The notes beneath the pieces were generated by a model. That model was not told where the DNA came from and did not search any database. It was given only the letters and a program-made list of their open reading frames with translations. DNA of 64,000 nucleotides from Henckelia pumila (taxonomy: Eukaryota > Streptophyta > Magnoliopsida > Lamiales > Gesneriaceae), in the NCBI RefSeq assembly GCF_033568475.1, contig NW_027331831.1, positions 5,208,001 through 5,272,000 on the forward strand. The letters run 5' to 3'. This document shows positions 62,268 to 64,000 of this stretch, one piece after another (position 1 is the stretch's first letter; each line of letters opens with the position of its first letter). Both the position numbers and the translations under genes were made by a program.

Positions 62268-62775
62268 ACTGCAACTCTCGCCAATAATAGGCTAAATTTA
62301 CCTTTTTTGTTATTAGCATATTTTCTTTATGTTTGTCTATTACAATTTTGTGATGCAGTTTTCAACTAATTTGATTATTTTGTTATACAAGCAGATTACT
62401 TTGTCGAAAGCATATCAAATCTCATCTTCTATATTAACGCTTACTTACGACATAAACGTCATAGACCCTAGCAATCATAAAAAATTCCCAACAATAAGAG
62501 GCTTGGCCAGCCCCATGGAACATTTGAACTTATGACGCTGTAAGAGGTCAGGACGACATAATAATATTATAAGTCCCGGGATACCTCACCACGCACCAAG
62601 TGGGTTTAGGAATTCCCCATGAGACAATCTTGGGAGATTGATCCCCTCCCAAGTACTCCAATATTAAAGCGATAGTATTTTATTCATCAAACAAATATGC
62701 AATAGCAAATTCAAATTGCAAAAGAGATACGATAATCGACGAAATTGAATATATATATGAATATATATATATATA

Positions 62776-62822
<47 letters not shown>

Positions 62823-63026
62823 AGGAATTATTGTTTTTCCTTTGCTCCTCCACCAACTATTTACTTACTCAAAAAGAACAAACAAATTCTAGGACTTTGA
62901 CTTTGTTAAAAATAAAAAATATTGCCCAAAAGTGGCAAGAAATAATAAACTAAACTGCTCCACGGCTCCAAAGAGTACTCTCTATGTAGCTTCGACACAC
63001 ACACCCGTCGTTATTGATTATATAAG
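62268..63026. other. Tat element spacer between pol and the antisense ORF
   Basis: It contains a GC-richer stretch at 62540-62660 (ACCTCACCACGCACCAAGTG..., repeated CTCCCAAG) and (TA)n at 62752-62818. No coding sequence is recognised. Confidence 0.5.
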
Positions 63027-64000
63027 CTAAAAATTCGAGCGCAAAGCTTCTATCATCTCCTCATCACCCGGACCTCCCAATAAATCTCCTAAGGGAGGAT
63101 CCGAGTCATCCTCAACTCTTGCAGTACTAGGTTCCGGAATTTTAGGGTGAATCATCATAATAATTTCCTCCGGAACTAGTTTAGTATTTCGTAGTTCTTT
63201 GAGACAATCGACTACAACTTCATCATGAATAACGATCGCCCGTTGAATCACTTCATCTCTAAAATCTGTGGTACTCGATAGTCTTCAATCACTTTTTCTC
63301 CTGTACTTCGCAAAAGACTCTTGCCTACTGTCGAGTTGAGAAAGTTCTCTCCGGTCTCCGATTCATGGGAATATTTCCCCCTAAGTTGCTCCATCTCTTT
63401 GCACAATGCATCGTACTTTTTGGATTTTTCTTCAAGCTCCTTTTGCGACTTGAAAAAATCATCTCGAGCCTTAGTGTTTACCTCGCCAAGTCTTTTGCAC
63501 TCACCCCTTAAGGACTTCAGCTCGTCATCAAATTTTTTCCCAGAATTTCGAGACCTCTCTTCTCGAAATTGAAAAGTATGGGCAAGCGATAAAATCTGCA
63601 AACACCCATAGATAAAGAATATTATTTACAACGTAAAAGTCATAACAAGTAACAAACAAATAATAATATACCTGAAAGGCAGATGAAGCAAGAGAACGAG
63701 TTAATACTTCAGCAGGCTGAGGCAGTAGATGCAACCTATCATGATCTCCAATGAGGTTAGCTCCGGTTCTCCAACCAATCTCTTGATCCCTCAAATCCCA
63801 AAAAGAGCCAGCATTATTCCTATGATTCACACCCTCCAAGAACAAGTGATGACCTTCACGAGTGTCGGGAGGAACTGCCCGGTCATCATAAGCACGTCTT
63901 CTTTTTGGATTTATTCTACCATTATCACTCTCCCTAATACGGGTATACCGGACAACATCATTTCTTCTACCACCATTCCTGCTATCACGAGCATCAGTAT
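63027..64000 (-). pseudogene. Antisense accessory ORF of the Tat-type element, spliced, partial
   Basis: On the minus strand, one exon is open from the right edge to 63672 ('RINPKRRRAYDDRAVPPDTR', 'GSFWDLRDQEIGWRTGANLI', 'LTRSLASSAFQ'). A phase-0 GT/AG intron (63671-63596) joins it to an exon from 63595 ('ILSLAHTFQFREE'), followed by a charged coiled-coil ('DDFFKSQKELEEKSKKYDAL') and an acidic tail ('DEEMIEALRSNF', stop 63027). A 1-nt frameshift near 63262 breaks it. Several Tat-lineage elements are known to carry an antisense ORF between pol and the 3' LTR; membership is inferred from position. The product's function is unknown. Confidence 0.65.

Overview
The window is plant nuclear DNA. It is AT-rich, with plant-type introns, a DYW-class PPR gene, a plant RSZ-type SR splicing factor, XTH-like cell-wall genes and dense, nested plant transposons. 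A dicot is likely; the species and chromosome cannot be read from sequence alone.

Layout. 1-7.1 kb is the gene-rich part: a remnant of an RSZ first exon at the left edge, a 349-bp MITE, an intact intronless PPR-DYW gene (1419-3170, minus) and a five-exon RSZ21/22-type gene (4652-6326, minus). 7.1-18.1 kb is a nest: a LINE fragment split by a Ty1/copia element (7405-17540), itself split by a solo LTR (13342-15421). 18.1-26.1 kb holds no host gene, but it contains Helitron ends, two hAT elements with 8-bp target duplications, fold-back elements sitting in TA repeats, and a minus-strand LTR with a TATA box.

26.1-51.2 kb holds two copies of one segment (A, 26123-35636; B, 45684-51236), each with a four-exon XTH-like gene (279 codons, all exons open), its TATA box, a MITE and a SINE. 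Copy A alone carries a 4.2-kb Mutator-like element with about 270-bp terminal inverted repeats and a FAR1-type transposase pseudogene; copy B preserves the empty site. Between the copies lies a 5'-truncated Sirevirus-type copia element (36380-45683) with pol, an envelope-like ORF, a polypurine-rich 3' region and a 3' LTR. It is interrupted by two more solo LTRs. A third, broken XTH fragment lies at 52.5 kb on the minus strand.

53-64 kb is a Ty3/gypsy element of Tat type: gag, protease, RT, two RNase H domains and integrase. It is split by a 4.75-kb solo LTR and followed by a spliced antisense ORF that runs off the right edge.

Probable working host genes are the PPR protein (organelle RNA editing), the RSZ factor (nuclear pre-mRNA splicing) and the two XTH-like genes (secreted, xyloglucan remodelling). 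They do not form a shared pathway. The most notable signals are a palindromic motif repeated eight times in the Sirevirus, GC-rich hairpin arrays at a similar place in three unrelated-looking LTRs, the filled/empty MULE site pair, and the antisense Tat ORF.
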